From the NCBI GenBank assembly GCA_031267205.1, contig JAIRZN010000078.1:1-23826 (forward strand): a stretch of DNA of 23,826 bases, given 5' to 3'. The stretch's first letter is position 1. Every line of letters starts with the position of its first letter. Both the position numbers and the translations under genes were made by a program. Source of the DNA: Tannerellaceae bacterium. Its GTDB lineage: Bacteria > Bacteroidota > Bacteroidia > Bacteroidales > Tannerellaceae. Below, in pieces: positions 1 to 6,977 of the stretch. The notes below the pieces were generated by a model, which worked only from the letters and a program-made list of their open reading frames with translations, had not been told where the DNA came from and did not search any database.

Positions 1-331
1 TTATTTGGAAAAATAGAGCTTCAATGAGTACTCAACGGGCAATTATTTGGAAAAATAAAGCTTCAACGAGTACTCAAGTGCAATTATTTGAAAAAATAGA
101 GCTTCAATGAGTACTCAACGGGCAATTATTTGGAAAAATAAAGCTTCAACGAGTACTCAAGTGCAATTATTTGGAAAAATAGAACTCCATTGAGTACCCA
201 ACGGGCAATTATTTGGAAAAATAAATGGTCATTGAGTGCTTGTGGGCGTTTATTATTAAAAATAAATCTTCGATGAGCGTCTGCGGGCGTTTATTACAAA
301 AAATAAAAGTTTGTTGAGCGTTCAGGTGTTG
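1..331. repeat. Intergenic tandem repeat array A1 (8 units, 41/42 bp)
   Basis: Eight tandem units start at about 1, 43, 84, 126, 167, 209, 249 and 290. The first five are well conserved and alternate between a 42-bp form (ending CAACGGGCAA) and a 41-bp form (ending CAAGTGCAA), giving an 83-bp higher-order repeat. The last three decay progressively toward the fumarase gene. Each conserved unit holds an AT-rich inverted repeat, TTATTT-GGAA-AAATAA (the last base is G in the 42-bp form), then AGCTTCAA, then the perfect 8-bp palindrome GAGTACTC. The array probably continues left of the window. The period is mixed and no convincing reading frame crosses it, so it is non-coding. Its function is unknown. 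Confidence 0.93.
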
Positions 332-364
332 TTACTGTGAAAAAATATGGGCGGTTGGGTGCGC

Positions 365-474
365 GGGGAGTGTTACGGCGTGAAAGCGGCGACGATTTGG
401 GGGCGCGGGGATGTTTTTATCCAAAGCGGCTTTCCGCTGGGTTGGGGTGGGGGAGGTGCGGCTTTAGGCGGGGG
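365..474 (+). other. G-rich stretch upstream of fumarase
   Basis: The + strand carries G runs of three to five at 365-368, 399-403, 407-410, 439-441, 444-447, 449-453 and 470-474. A short hairpin, AGCGG-CTTT-CCGCT, lies at 425-438. The runs at 439-453 are close together and could form a G-quadruplex with the run at 470, though that would need a loop of about 16 nt. The stretch lies between repeat array A1 and the fumarase promoter. I see no gene here; an open frame at 347-541 has G-rich, low-quality composition. Confidence 0.5.
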
Positions 475-503
475 CGGACGACGGGCGGTTAGGCTGAATT
501 ATG

Positions 504-530
504 TACATTTGCGACGTAATCGTATTTTTG
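504..530 (+). promoter_or_regulatory. Candidate fumarase promoter -7 elements
   Basis: Two exact matches to the Bacteroidota -7 consensus TAnnTTTG occur: TACATTTG at 504-511 and TATTTTTG at 523-530. The second would start transcription near 537, leaving a leader of about 17 nt before the ATG at 554. Neither has a clear TTTG -33 box at 19-21 bp, so which one is used is uncertain. Confidence 0.45.
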
Positions 531-553
531 ATGGTATTTAAATTTATAGCGAT

Positions 554-2170
554 ATGGCAACACCAATCTTTATGTATCAGGAACCGTTTCCGGTTGAGAA
601 GGACGGGACTGAGTATTATTTGCTTACTAATGAGTATGTATCGACGGCTTTGTTTGAGGGCGTCGAAATCCTGAAGGTCGAACCCGAGGCGCTGACGATG
701 TTGTCGAAGGCGGCTTTTCATGACGCGGCCTTCTTTTTACGCCCTGAACATCAGCGGCAAGTCTCGCGGATTCTCCACGACCCGGAAGCGAGCGAGAACG
801 ATAAGTTCGTCGCCCTCACCTTCCTTCGCAACGCTGAGGTTTCGGCCATGGGCAAGCTGCCGTTCTGCCAGGACACCGGGACGGCTATAATCTCCGGCAA
901 GCGCGGTCGACGGGTTTGGACGGACGGCCGCGACGAGGCGGCGCTCTCGAAGGGTGTTTATCAGACCTATACGGAGGAGAATTTGCGCTATTCCCAGAAT
1001 GCGCCTTTGGATATGTACCGCGAGGTGAACACCGGTTGCAATCTGCCGGCCCAGATTGATCTCTACGCAGTGGACGGGGCGGAATATAAGTTCCTGTGCA
1101 TCGCCAAGGGCGGCGGCTCGGCCAACAAGACGTATCTTTACCAGGAAACGAAGGCTTTGCTGACGCCCGAAAGGCTTGCGCCCTTTTTGGTGGAGAAGAT
1201 GAAGACGCTCGGCACGGCCGCCTGCCCGCCGTATCATATTGCCTTCGCTATCGGCGGCACGTCGGCTGAGGCGAACTTGAAAACCGTGAAATTAGCTTCG
1301 GCCCACTATTACGACGGGCTGCCGACGACGGGCAACGAAGGCGGACGGGCTTTCAGGGACATTGAGCTTGAGAATCAGGTGCTCGACGAGGCCCACAGGA
1401 TAGGTCTGGGCGCCCAGTTCGGGGGGAAATATTTCGCGCACGACGTCCGCATCATACGTCTTCCGCGTCACGGCGCCTCCTGCCCGGTCGGGATGGGAGT
1501 ATCCTGTTCGGCAGACCGTAACATACGTGCGAAGATAAATAAAGAAGGCGTATGGATCGAGAGACTTGAGACTAACCCAGGCCGCCTCATACCCGAAGAG
1601 TTGCGGAATGCGGGCGAGGGGAAGGCCGTTGCGATTGATCTCAACCGCAGTATGCCGGAGATACTCGCCGAGTTGGACAAGTATCCGGTGTCTACGCGGC
1701 TCTCGTTATCAGGCACGATAGTCGTAGGGCGCGACATAGCCCATGCGAAGCTCAAGGAACGCATTGATGCAGGTCTCGGCCTGCCGGATTACGTCAAGAA
1801 TCATCCTATTTATTACGCAGGTCCGGCCAAGACGCCTGCGGGGATGGCCTCCGGCTCGTTCGGGCCTACGACGGCGGGCCGTATGGATTCGTATGTCGAT
1901 TTGTTTCAGTCCGAAGGCGGCAGTATGGTCATGATAGCCAAGGGCAACCGCAGCCAGGCCGTCACCGACGCCTGCCGCAAGCACGGCGGCTTCTACCTCG
2001 GCAGCATCGGCGGCCCGGCGGCCATACTTGCTCAGGAGAGCATCAAGAAAGTTGAGTGCCTCGAATACCCCGAACTCGGAATGGAAGCCATATGGCGGAT
2101 TGAGGTCGAGAATTTCCCGGCCTTCATACTTGTCGACAATAAGGGGAACGATTTTTTCAAAAACCTCTGA
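554..2170 (+). CDS. fum: Class I fumarate hydratase (iron-sulfur fumarase)
   Basis: This enzyme interconverts fumarate and malate in the TCA cycle or, in anaerobic Bacteroidota, in the reductive branch that makes succinate. The 538-residue length matches the single-chain class I (FumA/FumB) family. The three cysteines expected to bind the catalytic [4Fe-4S] cluster are visible: C105 in PFCQDTGT, C223 in TAACPPYH and C317 in GVSCSADRN, matching the spacing in E. coli FumA. Motifs GGGSANK (about 186-192), FAIGGTSAE and SFGPTTAGRM are also present. The start at 554 places MATPIFMYQEPF at the N-terminus. The gene stands alone and converges with the epimerase gene 19 bp beyond its stop. Lability to oxygen is expected from the family, not shown here. 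Confidence 0.96.
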   Translation: MATPIFMYQEPFPVEKDGTEYYLLTNEYVSTALFEGVEILKVEPEALTMLSKAAFHDAAFFLRPEHQRQVSRILHDPEASENDKFVALTFLRNAEVSAMGKLPFCQDTGTAIISGKRGRRVWTDGRDEAALSKGVYQTYTEENLRYSQNAPLDMYREVNTGCNLPAQIDLYAVDGAEYKFLCIAKGGGSANKTYLYQETKALLTPERLAPFLVEKMKTLGTAACPPYHIAFAIGGTSAEANLKTVKLASAHYYDGLPTTGNEGGRAFRDIELENQVLDEAHRIGLGAQFGGKYFAHDVRIIRLPRHGASCPVGMGVSCSADRNIRAKINKEGVWIERLETNPGRLIPEELRNAGEGKAVAIDLNRSMPEILAELDKYPVSTRLSLSGTIVVGRDIAHAKLKERIDAGLGLPDYVKNHPIYYAGPAKTPAGMASGSFGPTTAGRMDSYVDLFQSEGGSMVMIAKGNRSQAVTDACRKHGGFYLGSIGGPAAILAQESIKKVECLEYPELGMEAIWRIEVENFPAFILVDNKGNDFFKNL

Positions 2171-2189
2171 GACCTGCTTCTGCGGGAGG

Positions 2190-3200
2190 TTAGAGCCACC
2201 CTTCACGGCGATACCATTCGACAGACTCCTCAAGACCCCGGCGCAAGTCGTACGCAGGCTCTGCGCCGAGGTCTCGCCACAGAGGAGCAGCGTCGCAGGT
2301 CCAGTTTCGTCCCCGAAGAATCATGAATTTGTCCAAATTGAGCGTCATGCTCCGTCCTTTAATTTTCCCAACCACCTCAGAGCACAGGCAAGCCAGGAAG
2401 ACGAGCGGCATCGGTATACGGATACGCAGCAAGCGTTTACGTCCGAGTATTTCCTGTATAAGGGCGGCGAATCCGGCGTCGGTATATTTGCGACCGTCCG
2501 ACACAAAGTAAGCGACATTGGCGATTGTTTCGTTAGCGGCCGCCATGAGTACGGCGTGCGCCAAATCTTTTACATACACGAAGGAGATATTCTGCAGGCG
2601 CATCCCGGCCGTAAAATCGAACCCCGACCGTATGCTTTTTATCTCCATAAAATAATCCTTCTCGCCCGGGCCGTAGACGCCTGTTGGGCGGAGAATGACG
2701 TAAGGAAAATACGTCTGCCGGCGGACGATGCATTCGGCTTCGAGTTTACTTTTCCCGTAGGCCGAGTCCGGCGTTTGGGCGTCGCCTTCACGGATCGGGG
2801 CAAGCGTTTGCTCGTCGCCTTTACCGTAGCTGCTGAGGCTGCTCATGAGCAGGAACTTTTGCGGCAGGCACTGGGCTTTGGCGAGGGCGTCGACGAGGTT
2901 GCGGGTGTAGAGGGCGTTTACGCGGAAGAAATCGCTTTTATTGACCGTCTTGGTGAGTCCCGCATTGTGGATGACGTAATCCCATCGTCCGTGCGCGGCG
3001 GCAAACGCAGCGATCTGGGCCGTGAAGACGTCCGGATGAGCGTAATTGAGGTCGATGAAACGAATGCGCTTGTCCTGAAGCCGTTCACGGTTGCTTGACG
3101 CCCTGATTCCCGCCCATGTTTCGTATCCTGCGGCGAGCGCTTCGGCGACTAAGAATCCGCCGATGAAACCGCCGGCTCCGGTTATCAATATTTTCTTCAT
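2190..3200 (-). CDS. NAD-dependent epimerase/dehydratase (extended SDR)
   Basis: This 336-residue cytoplasmic protein is a nucleotide-sugar-epimerase-type extended short-chain dehydrogenase. The Rossmann motif GAGGFIG is at residues 8-14, followed by ITGAGG-type context. The active-site serine region is LLMSSLSSYG (117-126) and the catalytic pair is Y148 and K152 in YGKSK. RPTGVYGPGE marks the usual substrate-side loop. The actual substrate cannot be told. Its ATG overlaps the stop of the ABC ATPase gene by ATGA, so it is translationally coupled to the metal-transport genes. No functional link between an epimerase and metal uptake is obvious, and the coupling may reflect operon economy only. 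Confidence 0.9.
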   Translation of the reverse strand: MKKILITGAGGFIGGFLVAEALAAGYETWAGIRASSNRERLQDKRIRFIDLNYAHPDVFTAQIAAFAAAHGRWDYVIHNAGLTKTVNKSDFFRVNALYTRNLVDALAKAQCLPQKFLLMSSLSSYGKGDEQTLAPIREGDAQTPDSAYGKSKLEAECIVRRQTYFPYVILRPTGVYGPGEKDYFMEIKSIRSGFDFTAGMRLQNISFVYVKDLAHAVLMAAANETIANVAYFVSDGRKYTDAGFAALIQEILGRKRLLRIRIPMPLVFLACLCSEVVGKIKGRSMTLNLDKFMILRGRNWTCDAAPLWRDLGAEPAYDLRRGLEESVEWYRREGWL

Positions 3201-3844
3201 AAGGATTGGGGTATATGGATTGTATTATCAGTGAGGGATTCCAGCGTTTGGGTATCGTGGGATACCATGATGACGGCGCTTTCCCGGTTTATTTCCTTCA
3301 GTAATGGGTAGAGGTAAGACTCGAATTGCTTGTCGAGGTACGATCCCGGCTCGTCGAGGATCAAGACCTGCGGTTCGGAGACGATTGCCCGTCCAAGTAA
3401 GACACGCTGCAACTGTCCGCCCGAAAGTTCGCCGATAGGGTAGGGGGACAGCTTTTCTACGCCCATTTGAGCGGCGACGTTGTCTATCCTCCGGTTCTGT
3501 TCCGGGCGGAACGAGCGAAATCGAGGCTTCTCCGCCATCAATCCTGAGGCGATAACCTCCCGTACGGAGATGGGGAACCTGCGGTCGATTTGATTTATCT
3601 GCGGGAGGTATCCCATACGGACGGCGGAGGCTACCGGCAGTCCGTTACGGTAAAAAGCCACCCGTCCGGCGATAGGTTTGAGTAATCCGAGTATGATTTT
3701 CAGCAGCGTAGTCTTCCCGCATCCGTTAGGCCCTGCGATACCGAGGAAATCGTGTTCGTGCAAGATAAAGGATATATCCTTGAGAACCACTTTGCCGTCG
3801 TAGGCCGCCGTTATGCGGTCGACCTCAATCAGTTTGTCACTCAT
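3197..3844 (-). CDS. Metal ABC transporter ATP-binding protein (ZnuC-like)
   Basis: This 215-residue ATPase should power uptake of zinc or manganese at the inner membrane. It shows Walker A GPNGCGKTT (38-46), the Q-loop in GYLPQINQ, signature LSGGQ (140-144), Walker B VLILDE (160-165) and the H-loop histidine H196. I chose the ATG at 3844 because the protein then begins MSDKLIEVDRITAAY, the usual family N-terminus; an in-frame start 15 codons earlier would lie deep in the upstream gene. The upstream gene's stop lies within ATGAGTGA, an 8-nt overlap, and the downstream epimerase overlaps by 4 nt. No permease gene is adjacent, which is unusual for this class of transporter. Confidence 0.92.
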   Translation of the reverse strand: MSDKLIEVDRITAAYDGKVVLKDISFILHEHDFLGIAGPNGCGKTTLLKIILGLLKPIAGRVAFYRNGLPVASAVRMGYLPQINQIDRRFPISVREVIASGLMAEKPRFRSFRPEQNRRIDNVAAQMGVEKLSPYPIGELSGGQLQRVLLGRAIVSEPQVLILDEPGSYLDKQFESYLYPLLKEINRESAVIMVSHDTQTLESLTDNTIHIPQSL

Positions 3845-4721
3845 CAGCCAGGGCGTTAGCAATTGCGATGAGTTCCTCGCTCCATTCATAGTTCAGCGGG
3901 TTGACGGCGACTATGCGGCAGGAGGTTTCTTCGGCGATCCTCTCGGCGTTTTTACGATCGAACTCCTGTTGCACGAAGACTACTCCGGCGTGATGCTCTT
4001 TGGCCTCGTCGACAAGCGTTTTCAGTTGAGCCGGCGAAGGCTCTTTGCCGTCCGTTTCGATGCACAGTTGGAGCAAGCCAAACTCATCGGCAAAGTACGT
4101 GAGCGAGGGATGATAGATGATGAAGGCCCGTTTGGAGAGATGCGAGAGCTTAGTGCGGATCAAGGCTTCCGTTCTGTCAATTTCAGCCGTCAGGGCGGCG
4201 TAGTTCCGGCGGTAAAACGCCTCGTTGCTTCCGTCGACGGCGACTAAGGCCTTAAGCGTATTTTCGGCTATCGCCCTTGCCCCTCCGATGCAGCTCCAGA
4301 TATGCGGGTCGACACCGCCGGGGTGTTGGTGGCCGTGCGATTCGCCGTCATCATCATCTGCGATTAGCTCAAAGCCTTCCGACATATCGAAGACTTTCAT
4401 TTGCGGATTGTTATCGCGCAGGTTTTTCAGCAAAGCCTGCTCGAATCCGATGTGTCCTATCTGCAGATAGGCGCGGCTCTTGCCCAGCAGCAGCATTTGG
4501 CGCGGAGTCGGGTCGTAAACCTCAGGGCTTTGTCCGGCGGGCACTACGGGGAGTATGTCGAACTTGCCGCCGGCGATTTTTTCGGCGAAATATTTCTGCG
4601 GCTCGATAGTGACCGCTATATAGTCCCCTTCCTGCGAGATGCAGCCCGCGAGCGCGATCGTTACGAGGAGCGTTGCGAAGAGAAGGCCTCTACGCTTCAT
4701 GTATCTTTGTCTGTAAATCAT
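3837..4721 (-). CDS. Metal ABC transporter substrate-binding lipoprotein (ZnuA-like)
   Basis: This is a cluster A-I solute-binding protein, probably for zinc or manganese, anchored as a lipoprotein. With the start at 4721 it is 294 residues: a basic n-region, a hydrophobic stretch (12-24) and lipobox LAGC with C27 lipidated. Likely metal ligands are H140 in DPHIW and H204 in YHPSL. The first family histidine is replaced by E67 in SPEVYDPTP. A short acidic/His loop (DDDDGESHGHQH, about 122-133) is where ZnuA proteins have their His-rich loop. A start at 4700 (MKRRGLLF) is equally possible. The longer frame to 4808 is rejected because it crosses a terminator hairpin. The gene heads an overlapping three-gene set with the ATPase and epimerase. 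Confidence 0.9.
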   Translation of the reverse strand: MIYRQRYMKRRGLLFATLLVTIALAGCISQEGDYIAVTIEPQKYFAEKIAGGKFDILPVVPAGQSPEVYDPTPRQMLLLGKSRAYLQIGHIGFEQALLKNLRDNNPQMKVFDMSEGFELIADDDDGESHGHQHPGGVDPHIWSCIGGARAIAENTLKALVAVDGSNEAFYRRNYAALTAEIDRTEALIRTKLSHLSKRAFIIYHPSLTYFADEFGLLQLCIETDGKEPSPAQLKTLVDEAKEHHAGVVFVQQEFDRKNAERIAEETSCRIVAVNPLNYEWSEELIAIANALADE

Positions 4722-4742
4722 TGCAGCTTCTTTTTTAAACAC

Positions 4743-4772
4743 AAAAAGACTACTTTTACGGGTAGCCTTTTT
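4743..4772 (-). terminator. Terminator or attenuator hairpin before the metal-transport genes
   Basis: On the minus strand the arms AAAAAGGCTAC and GTAGTCTTTTT pair completely in RNA (one G-U pair) around an 8-nt loop, ending in a T run. In the plus direction the same pair is an A-C mismatch, so it should work mainly for minus-strand transcripts. It lies between the DUF2795 stop and the lipoprotein start, only 21 nt before that start. It may end the DUF2795 transcript or attenuate expression of the genes beyond. Confidence 0.7.
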
Positions 4773-4816
4773 ATTCCATGTTTGTTTTCTTTCCTTCTGA
4801 AACATCACTTTGGCGT

Positions 4817-5038
4817 TTAATATTCCTCTTCGTTGAAAAAGAAATCTTCTTTACTTGGATAGTCCGGCCATATGTCTTCCATACATTCGTAAATTTCTCC
4901 TTCATCTTCCATTTCCTGCAAGTTTTCGATAACTTCCAACGGCGCTCCCGAACGCTGAGCATAATCAATAAGCTCGTCCTTCGTTGCAGGCCAGGGAGCG
5001 TCTTCCAGTTTTGATGCTAATTCCAATGTCCAATACAT
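4817..5038 (-). CDS. DUF2795 family small protein
   Basis: This 73-residue acidic protein begins MYWTLELASKLEDAPWPATK and ends in an acidic tail (FFFNEEEY). It contains the DUF2795 core (APWPATKDELIDYAQRSGAP, about 14-33, then LEVIENLQEMED), which I recognise as a strongly conserved small protein of Bacteroidota. No enzymatic motif, signal peptide or membrane segment is visible, so it should be cytoplasmic. Its function is unknown. A well-formed promoter lies 60-95 bp upstream, inside the end of the adenosyltransferase gene, and a terminator hairpin follows, so it is probably a single-gene transcript. The gene is intact, at the usual length for the family. Confidence 0.9.
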   Translation of the reverse strand: MYWTLELASKLEDAPWPATKDELIDYAQRSGAPLEVIENLQEMEDEGEIYECMEDIWPDYPSKEDFFFNEEEY

Positions 5039-5104
5039 AGTTCTACCGATTTAAAAATCATACTATTTAATACCTAACCTCACACTAAATGCTCAAATTT
5101 CACG

Positions 5105-5134
5105 CAAAAATATAACTTTATTCCTTAGATGCAA
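5105..5134 (-). promoter_or_regulatory. Candidate promoter of the DUF2795 gene
   Basis: On the minus strand TTG (5134-5132) is followed after 19 nt by TATTTTTG (5112-5105), an exact TAnnTTTG -7 element. Transcription would start near 5098, giving a leader of about 60 nt. The -33 box lies inside the last codons of the upstream adenosyltransferase gene. Confidence 0.6.
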
Positions 5135-5688
5135 GAATAATCCCAAATAATTTCCTCTTCGTTATTCCGTATACATTCCATGCGCGCCAGAACGAAAAAA
5201 TAGTCTGATAAGCGATTTACAAAGACAAGAACGAGGTCTTCTACGCTTGAAGTTTCATGTAGGTGATAGATTTGCCGTTCGGCGCGGCGGCAAACAGTTC
5301 GGCAGATATGCGCCAACGCGGTAGAGCGGCATCCTCCCGGCAAGATGAAGTTATTCATCTGCGGCAGTCCGCTGTCTATACGGTCTATTTCCTGCTCAAT
5401 GCGGGTGATGCATTCGGTCGTAACCCTGCTTTCTATTCTCAGTTCGGCGCTACTAATGTCGGTTGCTAAATATGAGCCGATGGTGAATAATCTATGTTGG
5501 ATAAATCGTAAGAAGTCAATGTCTTCCTTTTCTTTCACCTCCGTCATCAGCAATCCGATGAAGGAGTTCAGTTCGTCGGTAGTTCCATAACTTTCGATTC
5601 GCGCGTCGGTCTTCGGCACACGTTTTCCTCCGACTAAGGCGGTGAGACCTTTGTCGCCCGTCCTTGTGTAAATCAAGCTTTTTTTCAT
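5125..5688 (-). CDS. Cob(I)alamin adenosyltransferase, PduO type
   Basis: This 187-residue enzyme transfers the adenosyl group of ATP to cob(I)alamin to make coenzyme B12 (adenosylcobalamin), the cofactor of, for example, methylmalonyl-CoA mutase in propionate metabolism. Family motifs are intact: TRTGDKG (8-14) with VGGKRVPKTDARIESYG and DELNSFIG for ATP binding, ILPGG (115-119), RRAER (134-138) and NRLSDYFFVLAR (158-169). The length is normal for a stand-alone PduO N-terminal domain. It follows the methyltransferase gene after 23 bp on the same strand with no promoter seen between, so the two are likely co-transcribed. The methyltransferase may be unrelated in pathway. Confidence 0.94.
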   Translation of the reverse strand: MKKSLIYTRTGDKGLTALVGGKRVPKTDARIESYGTTDELNSFIGLLMTEVKEKEDIDFLRFIQHRLFTIGSYLATDISSAELRIESRVTTECITRIEQEIDRIDSGLPQMNNFILPGGCRSTALAHICRTVCRRAERQIYHLHETSSVEDLVLVFVNRLSDYFFVLARMECIRNNEEEIIWDYSCI

Positions 5689-5711
5689 ATTCCGTTTATG
5701 TTAGTGATTAT

Positions 5712-6452
5712 TTAAAAATACACCTTGTAATCGCGCTTGTGCAACTTCCGATTGAAAAAAGCTATGCCCATAGAATACAAGTCGAGTGTCACGGTCACAT
5801 CAGGGTGAGCGCAGACCGTCTTCCAAAGATTACGCATGGGCTGATTGGCTTTTATTCCTTCAAAGACAAAGATCGTATCCGTATGCGCATATCTCACGCA
5901 TAGATTAAACATATCTACATTCGATGACTCCATGCGAGTGTTGAAGAAAACAAAATCAACCTTCGACATACCTTCCAACGTTGGGAGCAGGAGATCTTGA
6001 TAATCGCCCACCCGCAGGTCGATAGGCGTACGTGCAGCTTTCTCGTACACCCAGCGGGCGACGGAGGCCCGTTCGGGCGATTTCTCGAGCGTTATGCACT
6101 TCACGCCCTGCGCGTATGACGTAAGATATAATGTAGACAGTCCGGCGGAAGCCCCTATCTGAAGAATGTTTTGCGACCCGAAGTAATTGGCGAGCCGGAA
6201 GAGTAATGCGCCATGTTTTGGGCGGATTGCTTCGTGCGCCGCGATACCGTCCGGATTTTTTTGCGCAGGGAGCCGTTTGCGCAATAATTCGATGCCGGAG
6301 AAGCTGTAATAGGGGCAACGTTCCTCGATCACTTTCGTAATCAGGCTGTATACGAAGGGCGAATGCACGCCATGTCCTTTACGGCGAAGTATCCTTCGGT
6401 ATAACAGTATGCTCTTGCGGATAGAGTTTTTTCTTGGCAACATCGGCATCAT
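5712..6452 (-). CDS. SAM-dependent methyltransferase (class I, O-methyltransferase-like)
   Basis: This protein is 246 residues from the ATG at 6452. Its N-terminus has a basic segment (RRILRRKGHGVHSPFVY), then a Rossmann-type SAM-binding motif I, NILQIGASAGLSTLYL, followed by the acidic post-I strand (CITLEKSP) and VDFVFFNTRM at the motif III position. The substrate is unknown. An in-frame extension to 6614 exists, but it starts at a non-ATG codon and runs over the divergent promoter region, and a -7 element at 6518-6511 would start transcription inside it, so I prefer 6452 (6449 and 6443 are alternatives). It precedes the adenosyltransferase in a probable two-gene operon. The N-terminal HGVHSPFVY block is typical of a Bacteroidota-specific branch. 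Confidence 0.8.
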   Translation of the reverse strand: MMPMLPRKNSIRKSILLYRRILRRKGHGVHSPFVYSLITKVIEERCPYYSFSGIELLRKRLPAQKNPDGIAAHEAIRPKHGALLFRLANYFGSQNILQIGASAGLSTLYLTSYAQGVKCITLEKSPERASVARWVYEKAARTPIDLRVGDYQDLLLPTLEGMSKVDFVFFNTRMESSNVDMFNLCVRYAHTDTIFVFEGIKANQPMRNLWKTVCAHPDVTVTLDLYSMGIAFFNRKLHKRDYKVYF

Positions 6453-6510
6453 TAATTGTAGTTTACTACCTTTCCCGTTTCCATCTTTTGTTTGACGTCG
6501 GATGGGATTG

Positions 6511-6518
6511 CAAAAATA
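6511..6518 (-). promoter_or_regulatory. Candidate -7 element for the methyltransferase operon
   Basis: TATTTTTG reads on the minus strand at 6518-6511, matching TAnnTTTG. A start near 6504 gives a leader of about 52 nt to the ATG at 6452. No clear -33 box is seen. Confidence 0.45.
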
Positions 6519-6590
6519 GCATTTCTTCAGGGAAAATTTTTCTGCGTATACTGTTATTGTGTTAAAATACGATAAATATAGTAGTATGTA

Positions 6591-6621
6591 TTGCATAGTA
6601 TCTGTGGAATGCATATTTTTG
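6591..6621 (+). promoter_or_regulatory. Candidate promoter of the PadR-PspC operon
   Basis: TTG at 6591-6593 is followed after 20 nt by TATTTTTG at 6614-6621, an exact TAnnTTTG element at the expected spacing. Transcription would start near 6628, about 11 nt before the ATG at 6639. This argues against any start upstream of 6639 for the PadR gene. Confidence 0.6.
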
Positions 6622-6638
6622 CCGAAATCATAAATGAA

Positions 6639-6965
6639 ATGAATGCTGAAAACGTGAAATCACAAATGAGAAAGGGTACATTGGAGTATTGTATCCTTTT
6701 ACTCCTCAAAAAAGAAGCGTCCTACACTTCGGATATTATTCAGAAGTTGCAAGAAGCCAAACTGATAGTTGTAGAAGGCACTTTATATCCGCTCTTAACT
6801 AGGCTGAAGAATAGCGAACTTCTGGGTTACCAGTGGATAGAATCCTCTCAAGGCCCTCCCCGGAAATATTACAATCTGACCGAAAAAGGCGAGTCTTTTT
6901 TGAGCGAATTGGAGATTTCGTGGCGGGAGTTAACAGATACTATAAGTCATATTAGAAACATTTAA
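6639..6965 (+). CDS. PadR family transcriptional regulator
   Basis: This 108-residue DNA-binding protein has a winged helix-turn-helix of the PadR family. The core runs MRKGTLEYCILLLLKKEASY (10-29), the recognition region contains VVEGTLYPLLTRLKNSELL (44-62), and the wing carries GPPRKYYNLTEKG (72-84), all hallmark PadR motifs. The usual C-terminal dimerisation helix is short. The ATG at 6639 is preferred because a frame extending to 6591 starts with TTG and would overlap the promoter. It lies 12 bp before the PspC gene, so it probably controls its own operon, as PadR proteins often do. The effector is unknown. Confidence 0.93.
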   Translation: MNAENVKSQMRKGTLEYCILLLLKKEASYTSDIIQKLQEAKLIVVEGTLYPLLTRLKNSELLGYQWIESSQGPPRKYYNLTEKGESFLSELEISWRELTDTISHIRNI

Positions 6966-6977
6966 ATACAGGCACCA

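Noticed and set aside
347..541. A 64-codon + frame upstream of fumarase
   Set aside because: Its composition is dominated by glycine and arginine from the G-rich DNA, and it overlaps the candidate promoter elements.
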